Origin: Auanema rhodensis | Lineage: Eukaryota; Nematoda; Chromadorea; Rhabditida; Rhabditidae | Length of the DNA: 64,000 nucleotides | Reading direction: 5' to 3' | Assembly: GCA_964057225.1 (NCBI GenBank) | Contig: OZ059897.1 | Location: 5,146,001 to 5,210,000, forward strand | In this document: positions 38,301 through 51,540 of the stretch, one piece after another | Position numbering within the stretch: position 1 is the first letter of the stretch | Layout of the letters: each line of letters starts with the position of its first letter | Program-made: the position numbers and the translations under genes | The notes under the pieces: model-generated | The model's input: only the letters and a program-made list of their open reading frames with translations | Database searches by the model: none | What the model was told of the DNA's origin: nothing

Positions 38301-41300
38301 GCATAAATTAAAGTTCACGTAAATTTCAAAGTCATGGTTACCATGCTCCAATATCAATAAAAATTTGTTTTTAGACTAATATGGACATGGGGAATCTAAT
38401 TTTGAAAACCGCATCCTTTTATCTTTCACGTGAAGCAAGTTACATACCAAGTGCACATCACGTGCACATTTAATTAGCATAAATTAAAGTTCACGTAAAT
38501 TTCAAAGTCATGGTTACCATGCACCAATATCAATAAAAATTTGTTTTTAGACTAATATGGACATGGGGAATCTAATTTTAAAAACCGCATCTCTTTATCT
38601 TTCACGTGAAGCAAGTTACATACCAAGTGCACATCACGTGTACATTTAATTAGCATAAATTAAAGTTCACTTAAATTTCAAAGTCATGGTTACCATGCAC
38701 CAATATCAATAAAAATTTGTTTTTAGACTAATATGGACATGGGGAATCTAATTTTGAAAACCGCATCTCTTTATCTTTCACGTGAAGCGAGTTACATACC
38801 AAGTGCACATCACGTGTACATTTAATTAGCATAAATTAAAGTTCACGTAAATTTCAAAGTCATGGTTACCATGCACCAATATCAATAAAAATTTGTTTTT
38901 AGACTAATATGGACATGGGGAATCTAATTTTGAAAATCGCATCTCTTTATCTTTCACGTGAAGCAAGTTACATACCAAGTGCACATCACGTGCACATTTA
39001 ATTAGCATAAATTAAAGTTCACGTAAATTTCAAAGTCATGGTTACCATGCACCAATATCAATAAAATTTGTTTTTAGACTAATATGGACATGGGGAATCT
39101 AATTTTAAAAACCGCATCTCTTTATCTTTCACGTGAAGTGAGTTACATACCAAGTGCACATCACGTGTACATTTAATTAGCATAAATTAAAGTTCACGTA
39201 AATTTCAAAGTCATGGTTACCATGCACCAATATCAATAAAAATTTGTTTTTAGACTAATATGGACATGGGGAATCTAATTTTAAAAACCGCATCTCTTTA
39301 TCTTTCACGTGAAGTGAGTTACATACCAAGTGCACATCACGTGCACATTTAATTAGCATAAATTAAAGTTCACGTAAATTTCAAATTTATGGTTACCATG
39401 CACCAATATCAATAAAATTTGTTTTTAGACTAATATGGACATGGGGAATCTAATTTTGAAAACCGCATCTCTTTATCTTTCACGTGAAGCGAGTTACATA
39501 CCAAGTGCACATCACGTGTACATTTAATTAGCATAAATTAAAGTTCACGTAAATTTCAAAGTCATGGTTACCATGCACCAATATCAATAAAAATTTGTTT
39601 TTAGACTAATATGGACATGGGGAATCTAATTTTGAAAACCGCATCTCTTTATCTTTCACGTGAAGCGAGTTACATACCAAGTGCACATCACGTGTACATT
39701 TAATTAGCATAAATTAAAGTTCACGTAAATTTCAAAGTCATGGTTACCATGCACCAATATCAATAAAAATTTGTTTTTAGACTAATATGGACATGTGAAA
39801 TCTAATTTTAAAAACCGCATCTCTTTATCTTTCACGTGAAGCAAGTTACATACCAAGTGCACATCACGTGTACATTTAATTAGCATAAATTAAAGTTCAC
39901 GTAAATTTCAAAGTCATGGTTACCATGCACTAATATCAATAAAAATTTGTTTTTAGACTAATATGGACATGGGGAATCTAATCTTGAAAACCGCATCTCT
40001 TTATCTTTCACGTGAAGTGGGTTACATACCAAGTGCACATCACGTGTACATTTAATTAGCATAAATTAAAGTTCACGTAAATTTCAAAGTCATGGTTACC
40101 ATGCACTAATATCAATAAAAATTTGTTTTTAGACTAATATGGACATGTGGAATCTAATTTTAAAAACCGCATCTCTTTATCTTTCACGTGAAGCAAGTTA
40201 CATACCAAGTGCACATCACGTGTACATTTAATTAGCATAAATTAAAGTTCACGTAAATTTCAAAGTCATGGTTACCATGCACCAATATCAATAAAAATTT
40301 GTTTTTAGACTAATATGGACATGGGGAATCTAATTTTGAAAATCGCATCTCTTTATCTTTCACGTGAAGCGAGTTACATACCAAGTGCACATCACGTGTA
40401 CATTTAATTAGCATAAATTAAAGTTCACGTAAATTTCAAAGTCATGGTTACCATGCACCAATGTCAATAAAAATTTGTTTTTAGACTAATATGGACATGG
40501 GGAATCTAATTTTAAAAACCGCATCTCTTTATCTTTCACGTGAAGTGAGTTACATACCAAGTGCACATCACGTGTACATTTAATTAGCATAAATTAAAGT
40601 TCACGTAAATTTCAAAGTCATGGTTACCATGCACCAATATCAATAAAAATTTGTTTTTAGACTAATATGGACATGGGGAATCTAATTTTGAAAACCGCAT
40701 CTCTTTATCTTTCACGTGAAGCAAGTTACATACCAAGTGCACATCACGTGCACATTTAATTAGCATAAATTAAAGTTCACGTAAATTTCAAAGTCATGGT
40801 TACCATGCACCAATATCAATAAAAATTTGTTTTTAGACTAATATGGACATGGGGAATCTAATTTTGAAAATCGCATCTCTTTATCTTTCACGTGAAGCGA
40901 GTTACATACCAAGTGCACATCACGTGTACATTTAATTAGCATAAATTAAAGTTCACGTAAATTTCAAAGTCATGGTTACCATGCACCAATGTCAATAAAA
41001 ATTTGTTTTTAGACTAATATGGACATGGGGAATCTAATTTTAAAAACCGCATCTCTTTATCTTTCACGTGAAGTGAGTTACATACCAAGTGCACATCACG
41101 TGTACATTTAATTAGCATAAATTAAAGTTCACGTAAATTTCAAAGTCATGGTTACCATGCTCCAATATCAATAAAAATTTGTTTTTAGACTAATATGGAC
41201 ATGGGGAATCTAATTTTGAAAACCGCATCTCTTTATCTTTCACGTGAAGCAAGTTACATACCAAGTGCACATCACGTGCACATTTAATTAGCATAAATTA

Positions 41301-43289
41301 AAGTTCACGTAAATTTCAAAGTCATGGTTACCATGCACCAATATCAATAAAAATTTGTTTTTAGACTAATATGGACATGGGGAATCTAATTTTAAAAACC
41401 GCATCTCTTTATCTTTCACGTGAAGCAAGTTACATACCAAGTGCACATCACGTGTACATTTAATTAGCATAAATTAAAGTTCACTTAAATTTCAAAGTCA
41501 TGGTTACCATGCACCAATATCAATAAAAATTTGTTTTTAGACTAATATGGACATGTGGAATCTAATTTTGAAAACCGCATCTCTTTATCTTTCACGTGAA
41601 GTGAGTTACATACCAAGTGCACATCACGTGTACATTTAATTAGCATAAATTAAAGTTCACGTAAATTTCAAAGTCATGGTTACCATGCACCAATATCAAT
41701 AAAAATTTGTTTTTAGATTAATATGGACATGGGGAATCTAATTTTGAAAACCGCATCTCTTTATCTTTCACGTGAAGCAAGTTACATACCAAGTGCACAG
41801 CACGTGTACATTTAATTAGCATAAATTAAAGTTCACGTAAATTTCAAAGTCATGGTTACCATGCACCAATATCAATAAAAATTTGTTTTTAGACTAATAT
41901 GGACATGGGGAATCTAATTTTGAAAACCGCATCTCTTTATCTTTCACGTGAAGCGAGTTACATACCAAGTGCACATCACGTGTACATTTAATTAGCATAA
42001 ATTAAAGTTCACGTAAATTTCAAAGTCATGGTTACCATGCACCAATATCAATAAAAATTTGTTTTTAGACTAATATGGACATGTGAAATCTAATTTTAAA
42101 AACCGCATCTCTTTATCTTTCACGTGAAGCAAGTTACATACCAAGTGCACATCACGTGTACATTTAATTAGCATAAATTAAAGTTCACGTAAATTTCAAA
42201 GTCATGGTTACCATGCACTAATATCAATAAAAATTTGTTTTTAGACTAATATGGACATGGGGAATCTAATCTTGAAAACCGCATCTCTTTATCTTTCACG
42301 TGAAGTGGGTTACATACCAAGTGCACATCACGTGTACATTTAATTAGCATAAATTAAAGTTCACGTAAATTTCAAAGTCATGGTTACCATGCACTAATAT
42401 CAATAAAAATTTGTTTTTAGACTAATATGGACATGTGGAATCTAATTTTGAAAACCGCATCTCTTTATCTTTCACGTGAAGCAAGTTACATACCAAGTGC
42501 ACAGCACGTGTACATTTAATTAGCATAAATTAAAGTTCACGTAAATTTCAAAGTCATGGTTACCATGCACCAATATCAATAAAAATTTGTTTTTAGACTA
42601 ATATGGACATGGGGAATCTAATTTTGAAAACCGCATCTCTTTATCTTTCACGTGAAGCGAGTTACATACCAAGTGCACATCACGTGTACATTTAATTAGC
42701 ATAAATTAAAGTTCACGTAAATTTCAAAGTCATGGTTACCATGCACCAATATCAATAAAAATTTGTTTTTAGACTAATATGGACATGTGAAATCTAATTT
42801 TAAAAACCGCATCTCTTTATCTTTCACGTGAAGCAAGTTACATACCAAGTGCACATCACGTGTACATTTAATTAGCATAAATTAAAGTTCACGTAAATTT
42901 CAAAGTCATGGTTACCATGCTCCAATATCAATAAAAATTTGTTTTTAGACTAATATGGACATGGGGAATCTAATTTTGAAAACCGCATCTCTTTATCTTT
43001 CACGTGAAGCAAGTTACATACCAAGTGCACATCACGTGCACATTTAATTAGCATAAATTAAAGTTCACGTAAATTTCAAAGTCATGGTTACCATGCACCA
43101 ATATCAATAAAAATTTGTTTTTAGACTAATATGGACATGGGGAATCTAATTTTAAAAACCGCATCTCTTTATCTTTCACGTGAAGCAAGTTACATACCAA
43201 GTGCACATCACGTGTACATTTAATTAGCATAAATTAAAGTTCACTTAAATTTCAAAGTCATGGTTACCATGCACCAATATCAATAAAAA
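34142..43289 (+). repeat. 26-monomer (4,574 bp) higher-order repeat, two copies
   Basis: Copies at about 34,142-38,715 and 38,716-43,289. Matching markers 4,574 bp apart are: a one-base-short monomer at 34,487 and 39,061, CCAATGTC monomers at 35,887 and 40,461 and at 36,415 and 40,989, GTGGGTTAC at 37,729 and 42,303, AGATTAAT at 37,142 and 41,716, and CATGCTCC at 38,342 and 42,916. The length is 26 monomers minus two bases, matching two short monomers. A private GCATCCTTTT at 38,411 is not shared. Confidence 0.87.
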
Positions 43290-44220
43290 TTTGTTTTTAG
43301 ACTAATATGGACATGTGGAATCTAATTTTGAAAACCGCATCTCTTTATCTTTCACGTGAAGTGAGTTACATACCAAGTGCACATCACGTGTACATTTAAT
43401 TAGCATAAATTAAAGTTCACGTAAATTTCAAAGTCATGGTTACCATGCACCAATATCAATAAAAATTTGTTTTTAGATTAATATGGACATGGGGAATCTA
43501 ATTTTGAAAACCGCATCTCTTTATCTTTCACGTGAAGCAAGTTACATACCAAGTGCACAGCACGTGTACATTTAATTAGCATAAATTAAAGTTCACGTAA
43601 ATTTCAAAGTCATGGTTACCATGCACCAATATCAATAAAAATTTGTTTTTAGACTAATATGGACATGGGGAATCTAATTTTGAAAACCGCATCTCTTTAT
43701 CTTTCACGTGAAGCGAGTTACATACCAAGTGCACATCACGTGTACATTTAATTAGCATAAATTAAAGTTCACGTAAATTTCAAAGTCATGGTTACCATGC
43801 ACCAATATCAATAAAAATTTGTTTTTAGACTAATATGGACATGTGAAATCTAATTTTAAAAACCGCATCTCTTTATCTTTCACGTGAAGCAAGTTACATA
43901 CCAAGTGCACATCACGTGTACATTTAATTAGCATAAATTAAAGTTCACGTAAATTTCAAAGTCATGGTTACCATGCACTAATATCAATAAAAATTTGTTT
44001 TTAGACTAATATGGACATGGGGAATCTAATCTTGAAAACCGCATCTCTTTATCTTTCACGTGAAGTGGGTTACATACCAAGTGCACATCACGTGTACATT
44101 TAATTAGCATAAATTAAAGTTCACGTAAATTTCAAAGTCATGGTTACCATGCACTAATATCAATAAAAATTTGTTTTTAGACTAATATGGACATGTGGAA
44201 TCTAATTTTAAAAACCGCAT
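41050..44220 (+). repeat. 10-monomer (1,760 bp) tandem repeat
   Basis: CATGCTCC (41,156 and 42,916), AGATTAAT (41,716 and 43,476) and GTGGGTTAC (42,303 and 44,063) are each 1,760 bp apart. The similarity ends where one copy has the GCACAGCACG monomer (about 42.5 kb) and the other a TTTTAAAAACC monomer (about 44.2 kb). The repeat overlaps the end of the 26-monomer unit, so it is a later event on top of it. Confidence 0.8.
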
Positions 44221-47200
44221 CTCTTTATCTTTCACGTGAAGCAAGTTACATACCAAGTGCACATCACGTGTACATTTAATTAGCATAAATTAAAGTTCAC
44301 GTAAATTTCAAAGTCATGGTTACCATGCACCAATATCAATAAAAATTTGTTTTTAGACTAATATGGACATGGGGAATCTAATTTCAAAAACCGCATCTCT
44401 TTATCTTTCACGTGAAGCAAGTTACATACCAAGTGCACATCACGTGTACATTTAATTAGCATAAATTAAAGTTCACGTAAATTTCAAAGTCATGGTTACC
44501 ATGCACCAATATCAATAAAAATTTGTTTTTAGACTAATATGGATATGGGGAATCTAATTTTGAAAACCGCATCTCTTTATCTTTCATGTGAAGCGAGTTA
44601 CATACCAAGTGCACATCACGTGTGCATTTAATTAGAATAAATTAAAGTTCACGTAAATTTCAAAATCATGGTTACCATGCACCAATATCAATAAAAATTT
44701 GTTTTTAGACTAATATGCACATGGGGAATCTAATTTTAAAAACCGCATCTCTTTATCTTTCACGTGAAGCGAGTTACATACCAAGTGCACATCACGTGTA
44801 CATTTAATTAGCATAAATTAAAGTTCACGTAAATTTCAAAGTCATGGTTACCATGCACCAATATCAATAAAAATTTGTTTTTAGACTAATATGGACATGT
44901 GAAATCTAATTTTAAAAACCGCATCTCTTTATCTTTCACGTGAAGCAAGTTACATACCAAGTGCACATCACGTGTACATTTAATTAGCATAAATTAAAGT
45001 TCACGTAAATTTCAAAGTCATGGTTACCATGCTCCAATATCAATAAAAATTTGTTTTTAGACTAATATGGACATGGGGAATCTAATTTTGAAAACCGCAT
45101 CTCTTTATCTTTCACGTGAAGCAAGTTACATACCAAGTGCACATCACGTGCACATTTAATTAGCATAAATTAAAGTTCACGTAAATTTCAAAGTCATGGT
45201 TACCATGCACCAATATCAATAAAAATTTGTTTTTAGACTAATATGGACATGGGGAATCTAATTTTAAAAACCGCATCTCTTTATCTTTCACGTGAAGCAA
45301 GTTACATACCAAGTGCACATCACGTGTACATTTAATTAGCATAAATTAAAGTTCACTTAAATTTCAAAGTCATGGTTACCATGCACCAATATCAATAAAA
45401 ATTTGTTTTTAGACTAATATGGACATGTGGAATCTAATTTTGAAAACCGCATCTCTTTATCTTTCACGTGAAGTGAGTTACATACCAAGTGCACATCACG
45501 TGTACATTTAATTAGCATAAATTAAAGTTCACGTAAATTTCAAAGTCATGGTTACCATGCACCAATATCAATAAAAATTTGTTTTTAGATTAATATGGAC
45601 ATGGGGAATCTAATTTTGAAAACCGCATCTCTTTATCTTTCACGTGAAGCAAGTTACATACCAAGTGCACAGCACGTGTACATTTAATTAGCATAAATTA
45701 AAGTTCACGTAAATTTCAAAGTCATGGTTACCATGCACCAATATCAATAAAAATTTGTTTTTAGACTAATATGGACATGGGGAATCTAATTTTGAAAACC
45801 GCATCTCTTTATCTTTCACGTGAAGCGAGTTACATACCAAGTGCACATCACGTGTACATTTAATTAGCATAAATTAAAGTTCACGTAAATTTCAAAGTCA
45901 TGGTTACCATGCACCAATATCAATAAAAATTTGTTTTTAGACTAATATGGACATGTGAAATCTAATTTTAAAAACCGCATCTCTTTATCTTTCACGTGAA
46001 GCAAGTTACATACCAAGTGCACATCACGTGTACATTTAATTAGCATAAATTAAAGTTCACGTAAATTTCAAAGTCATGGTTACCATGCACTAATATCAAT
46101 AAAAATTTGTTTTTAGACTAATATGGACATGGGGAATCTAATCTTGAAAACCGCATCTCTTTATCTTTCACGTGAAGTGGGTTACATACCAAGTGCACAT
46201 CACGTGTACATTTAATTAGCATAAATTAAAGTTCACGTAAATTTCAAAGTCATGGTTACCATGCACTAATATCAATAAAAATTTGTTTTTAGACTAATAT
46301 GGACATGTGGAATCTAATTTTAAAAACCGCATCTCTTTATCTTTCACGTGAAGCAAGTTACATACCAAGTGCACATCACGTGTACATTTAATTAGCATAA
46401 ATTAAAGTTCACGTAAATTTCAAAGTCATGGTTACCATGCACCAATATCAATAAAAATTTGTTTTTAGACTAATATGGACATGGGGAATCTAATTTCAAA
46501 AACCGCATCTCTTTATCTTTCACGTGAAGCAAGTTACATACCAAGTGCACATCACGTGTACATTTAATTAGCATAAATTAAAGTTCACGTAAATTTCAAA
46601 GTCATGGTTACCATGCACCAATATCAATAAAAATTTGTTTTTAGACTAATATGGACATGTGGAATCTAATTTTGAAAACCGCATCTCTTTATCTTTCACG
46701 TGAAGTGAGTTACATACCAAGTGCACATCACGTGTACATTTAATTAGCATAAATTAAAGTTCACGTAAATTTCAAAGTCATGGTTACCATGCACCAATAT
46801 CAATAAAAATTTGTTTTTAGACTAATATGGACATGGGGAATCTAATTTTGAAAACCGCATCTCTTTATCTTTCACGTGAAGCAAGTTACATACCAAGTGC
46901 ACAGCACGTGTACATTTAATTAGCATAAATTAAAGTTCACGTAAATTTCAAAGTCATGGTTACCATGCACCAATATCAATAAAAATTTGTTTTTAGACTA
47001 ATATGGACATGGGGAATCTAATTTTGAAAACCGCATCTCTTTATCTTTCACGTGAAGCAAGTTACATACCAAGTGCACATCACGTGCACATTTAATTAGC
47101 ATAAATTAAAGTTCACGTAAATTTCAAAGTCATGGTTACCATGCACCAATATCAATAATGTTTTTAGACTAATATGGACATGGGGAATCTAATTTTAAAA

Positions 47201-50200
47201 ACCGCATCTCTTTATCTTTCACGTGAAGCAAGTTACATACCAAGTGCACAGCACGTGTACATTTAATTAGCATAAATTAAAGTTCACGTAAATTTCAAAG
47301 TCATGGTTACCATGCACCAATATCAATAAAAATTTGTTTTTAGACTAATATGGACATGGGGAATCTAATTTTGAAAACCGCATCTCTTTATCTTTCACGT
47401 GAAGCAAGTTACATACCAAGTGCACATCACGTGCACATTTAATTAGCATAAATTAAAGTTCACGTAAATTTCAAAGTCATGGTTACCATGCACCAATATC
47501 AATAAAAATTTGTTTTTAGACTAATATGGACATGGGGAATCTAATTTTAAAAACCGCATCTCTTTATCTTTCACGTGAAGCAAGTTACATACCAAGTGCA
47601 CATCACGTGTACATTTAATTAGCATAAATTAAAGTTCACTTAAATTTCAAAGTCATGGTTACCATGCACCAATATCAATAAAAATTTGTTTTTAGACTAA
47701 TATGGACATGTGGAATCTAATTTTGAAAACCGCATCTCTTTATCTTTCACGTGAAGTGAGTTACATACCAAGTGCACATCACGTGTACATTTAATTAGCA
47801 TAAATTAAAGTTCACGTAAATTTCAAAGTCATGGTTACCATGCACCAATATCAATAAAAATTTGTTTTTAGATTAATATGGACATGGGGAATCTAATTTT
47901 GAAAACCGCATCTCTTTATCTTTCACGTGAAGCAAGTTACATACCAAGTGCACAGCACGTGTACATTTAATTAGCATAAATTAAAGTTCACGTAAATTTC
48001 AAAGTCATGGTTACCATGCACCAATATCAATAAAAATTTGTTTTTAGACTAATATGGACATGGGGAATCTAATTTTGAAAACCGCATCTCTTTATCTTTC
48101 ACGTGAAGCGAGTTACATACCAAGTGCACATCACGTGTACATTTAATTAGCATAAATTAAAGTTCACGTAAATTTCAAAGTCATGGTTACCATGCACCAA
48201 TATCAATAAAAATTTGTTTTTAGACTAATATGGACATGTGAAATCTAATTTTAAAAACCGCATCTCTTTATCTTTCACGTGAAGCAAGTTACATACCAAG
48301 TGCACATCACGTGTACATTTAATTAGCATAAATTAAAGTTCACGTAAATTTCAAAGTCATGGTTACCATGCACTAATATCAATAAAAATTTGTTTTTAGA
48401 CTAATATGGACATGGGGAATCTAATCTTGAAAACCGCATCTCTTTATCTTTCACGTGAAGTGGGTTACATACCAAGTGCACATCACGTGTACATTTAATT
48501 AGCATAAATTAAAGTTCACGTAAATTTCAAAGTCATGGTTACCATGCACTAATATCAATAAAAATTTGTTTTTAGACTAATATGGACATGTGGAATCTAA
48601 TTTTAAAAACCGCATCTCTTTATCTTTCACGTGAAGCAAGTTACATACCAAGTGCACATCACGTGTACATTTAATTAGCATAAATTAAAGTTCACGTAAA
48701 TTTCAAAGTCATGGTTACCATGCACCAATATCAATAAAAATTTGTTTTTAGACTAATATGGACATGGGGAATCTAATTTCAAAAACCGCATCTCTTTATC
48801 TTTCACGTGAAGCAAGTTACATACCAAGTGCACATCACGTGTACATTTAATTAGCATAAATTAAAGTTCACGTAAATTTCAAAGTCATGGTTACCATGCA
48901 CCAATATCAATAAAAATTTGTTTTTAGACTAATATGGACATGTGGAATCTAATTTTGAAAACCGCATCTCTTTATCTTTCACGTGAAGTGAGTTACATAC
49001 CAAGTGCACATCACGTGTACATTTAATTAGCATAAATTAAAGTTCACGTAAATTTCAAAGTCATGGTTACCATGCACCAATATCAATAAAAATTTGTTTT
49101 TAGACTAATATGGACATGGGGAATCTAATTTTGAAAACCGCATCTCTTTATCTTTCACGTGAAGCAAGTTACATACCAAGTGCACAGCACGTGTACATTT
49201 AATTAGCATAAATTAAAGTTCACGTAAATTTCAAAGTCATGGTTACCATGCACCAATATCAATAAAAATTTGTTTTTAGACTAATATGGACATGGGGAAT
49301 CTAATTTTGAAAACCGCATCTCTTTATCTTTCACGTGAAGCAAGTTACATACCAAGTGCACATCACGTGCACATTTAATTAGCATAAATTAAAGTTCACG
49401 TAAATTTCAAAGTCATGGTTACCATGCACCAATATCAATAAAAATTTGTTTTTAGACTAATATGGACATGGGGAATCTAATTTTAAAAACCGCATCTCTT
49501 TATCTTTCACGTGAAGCAAGTTACATACCAAGTGCACAGCACGTGTACATTTAATTAGCATAAATTAAAGTTCACGTAAATTTCAAAGTCATGGTTACCA
49601 TGCACCAATATCAATAAAAATTTGTTTTTAGACTAATATGGACATGGGGAATCTAATTTTGAAAACCGCATCTCTTTATCTTTCACGTGAAGCAAGTTAC
49701 ATACCAAGTGCACATCACGTGCACATTTAATTAGCATAAATTAAAGTTCACGTAAATTTCAAAGTCATGGTTACCATGCACCAATATCAATAAAAATTTG
49801 TTTTTAGACTAATATGGACATGGGGAATCTAATTTTAAAAACCGCATCTCTTTATCTTTCACGTGAAGCAAGTTACATACCAAGTGCACATCACGTGTAC
49901 ATTTAATTAGCATAAATTAAAGTTCACTTAAATTTCAAAGTCATGGTTACCATGCACCAATATCAATAAAAATTTGTTTTTAGACTAATATGGACATGTG
50001 GAATCTAATTTTGAAAACCGCATCTCTTTATCTTTCACGTGAAGTGAGTTACATACCAAGTGCACATCACGTGTACATTTAATTAGCATAAATTAAAGTT
50101 CACGTAAATTTCAAAGTCATGGTTACCATGCACCAATATCAATAAAAATTTGTTTTTAGATTAATATGGACATGGGGAATCTAATTTTGAAAACCGCATC

Positions 50201-51540
50201 TCTTTATCTTTCACGTGAAGCAAGTTACATACCAAGTGCACAGCACGTGTACATTTAATTAGCATAAATTAAAGTTCACGTAAATTTCAAAGTCATGGTT
50301 ACCATGCACCAATATCAATAAAAATTTGTTTTTAGACTAATATGGACATGGGGAATCTAATTTTGAAAACCGCATCTCTTTATCTTTCACGTGAAGCGAG
50401 TTACATACCAAGTGCACATCACGTGTACATTTAATTAGCATAAATTAAAGTTCACGTAAATTTCAAAGTCATGGTTACCATGCACCAATATCAGTAAAAA
50501 TTTGTTTTTAGACTAATATGGACATGTGAAATCTAATTTTAAAAACCGCATCTCTTTATCTTTCACGTGAAGCAAGTTACATACCAAGTGCACATCACGT
50601 GTACATTTAATTAGCATAAATTAAAGTTCACGTAAATTTCAAAGTCATGGTTACCATGCACTAATATCAATAAAAATTTGTTTTTAGACTAATATGGACA
50701 TGGGGAATCTAATCTTGAAAACCGCATCTCTTTATCTTTCACGTGAAGTGGGTTACATACCAAGTGCACATCACGTGTACATTTAATTAGCATAAATTAA
50801 AGTTCACGTAAATTTCAAAGTCATGGTTACCATGCACTAATATCAATAAAAATTTGTTTTTAGACTAATATGGACATGTGGAATCTAATTTTAAAAACCG
50901 CATCTCTTTATCTTTCACGTGAAGCAAGTTACATACCAAGTGCACATCACGTGTACATTTAATTAGCATAAATTAAAGTTCACGTAAATTTCAAAGTCAT
51001 GGTTACCATGCACCAATATCAATAAAAATTTGTTTTTAGACTAATATGGACATGGGGAATCTAATTTCAAAAACCGCATCTCTTTATCTTTCACGTGAAG
51101 CAAGTTACATACCAAGTGCACATCACGTGTACATTTAATTAGCATAAATTAAAGTTCACGTAAATTTCAAAGTCATGGTTACCATGCACCAATATCAATA
51201 AAAATTTGTTTTTAGACTAATATGGACATGTGGAATCTAATTTTGAAAACCGCATCTCTTTATCTTTCACGTGAAGTGAGTTACATACCAAGTGCACATC
51301 ACGTGTACATTTAATTAGCATAAATTAAAGTTCACGTAAATTTCAAAGTCATGGTTACCATGCACCAATATCAATAAAAATTTGTTTTTAGACTAATATG
51401 GACATGGGGAATCTAATTTTGAAAACCGCATCTCTTTATCTTTCACGTGAAGCAAGTTACATACCAAGTGCACAGCACGTGTACATTTAATTAGCATAAA
51501 TTAAAGTTCACGTAAATTTCAAAGTCATGGTTACCATGCA
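43290..51540 (+). repeat. 12- and 13-monomer higher-order repeat (2.1-2.3 kb units)
   Basis: Four successive units are marked by AGATTAAT (43,476, 45,588, 47,871, 50,159), GTGGGTTAC (44,063, 46,175, 48,458, 50,746) and ATTTCAAAAACC (44,381, 46,493, 48,776, 51,064). The spacings are 2,112, 2,283 and 2,288 bp, that is 12, 13 minus 5 bases, and 13 monomers. The 12-monomer unit contains a private patch at 44.5-44.7 kb (GGATATGGGG, CATGTGAAGC, TTAGAATAAA, ATATGCACATG). The regular pattern ends at about 51,540, next to a private TTTTTGGACT. Confidence 0.88.
47150..47320 (+). repeat. 171-bp monomer with a 5-bp deletion
   Basis: The A/T tract after TCAAT reads AATG instead of AAAAATTTG, so five bases are missing near 47,157. 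It explains the 2,283-bp unit length. The equivalent monomer one unit later (about 49,437) is full length, so the deletion is confined to one unit and is young. Confidence 0.9.

Larger units (their letters stand above)
21487..38372 (+). repeat. Macro-repeat copy 2, about 16.9 kb
   Basis: Starts where subfamily II sequence (CATGCTCC at 21,456) switches within TTTTT|AAACTAAT to the subfamily I monomers that begin copy 1. It repeats the order of copy 1, including the inverted block at 29,726. Compared with copy 1 it has nine fewer monomers between about 25 and 28 kb, eight more at about 34.0-35.4 kb and one more near 36.3-36.6 kb, so the total is nearly the same. Few point differences were seen, for example CCAAATGC at 23,851 and 27,723 where copy 1 has CCAAGTGC. 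Confidence 0.85.
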
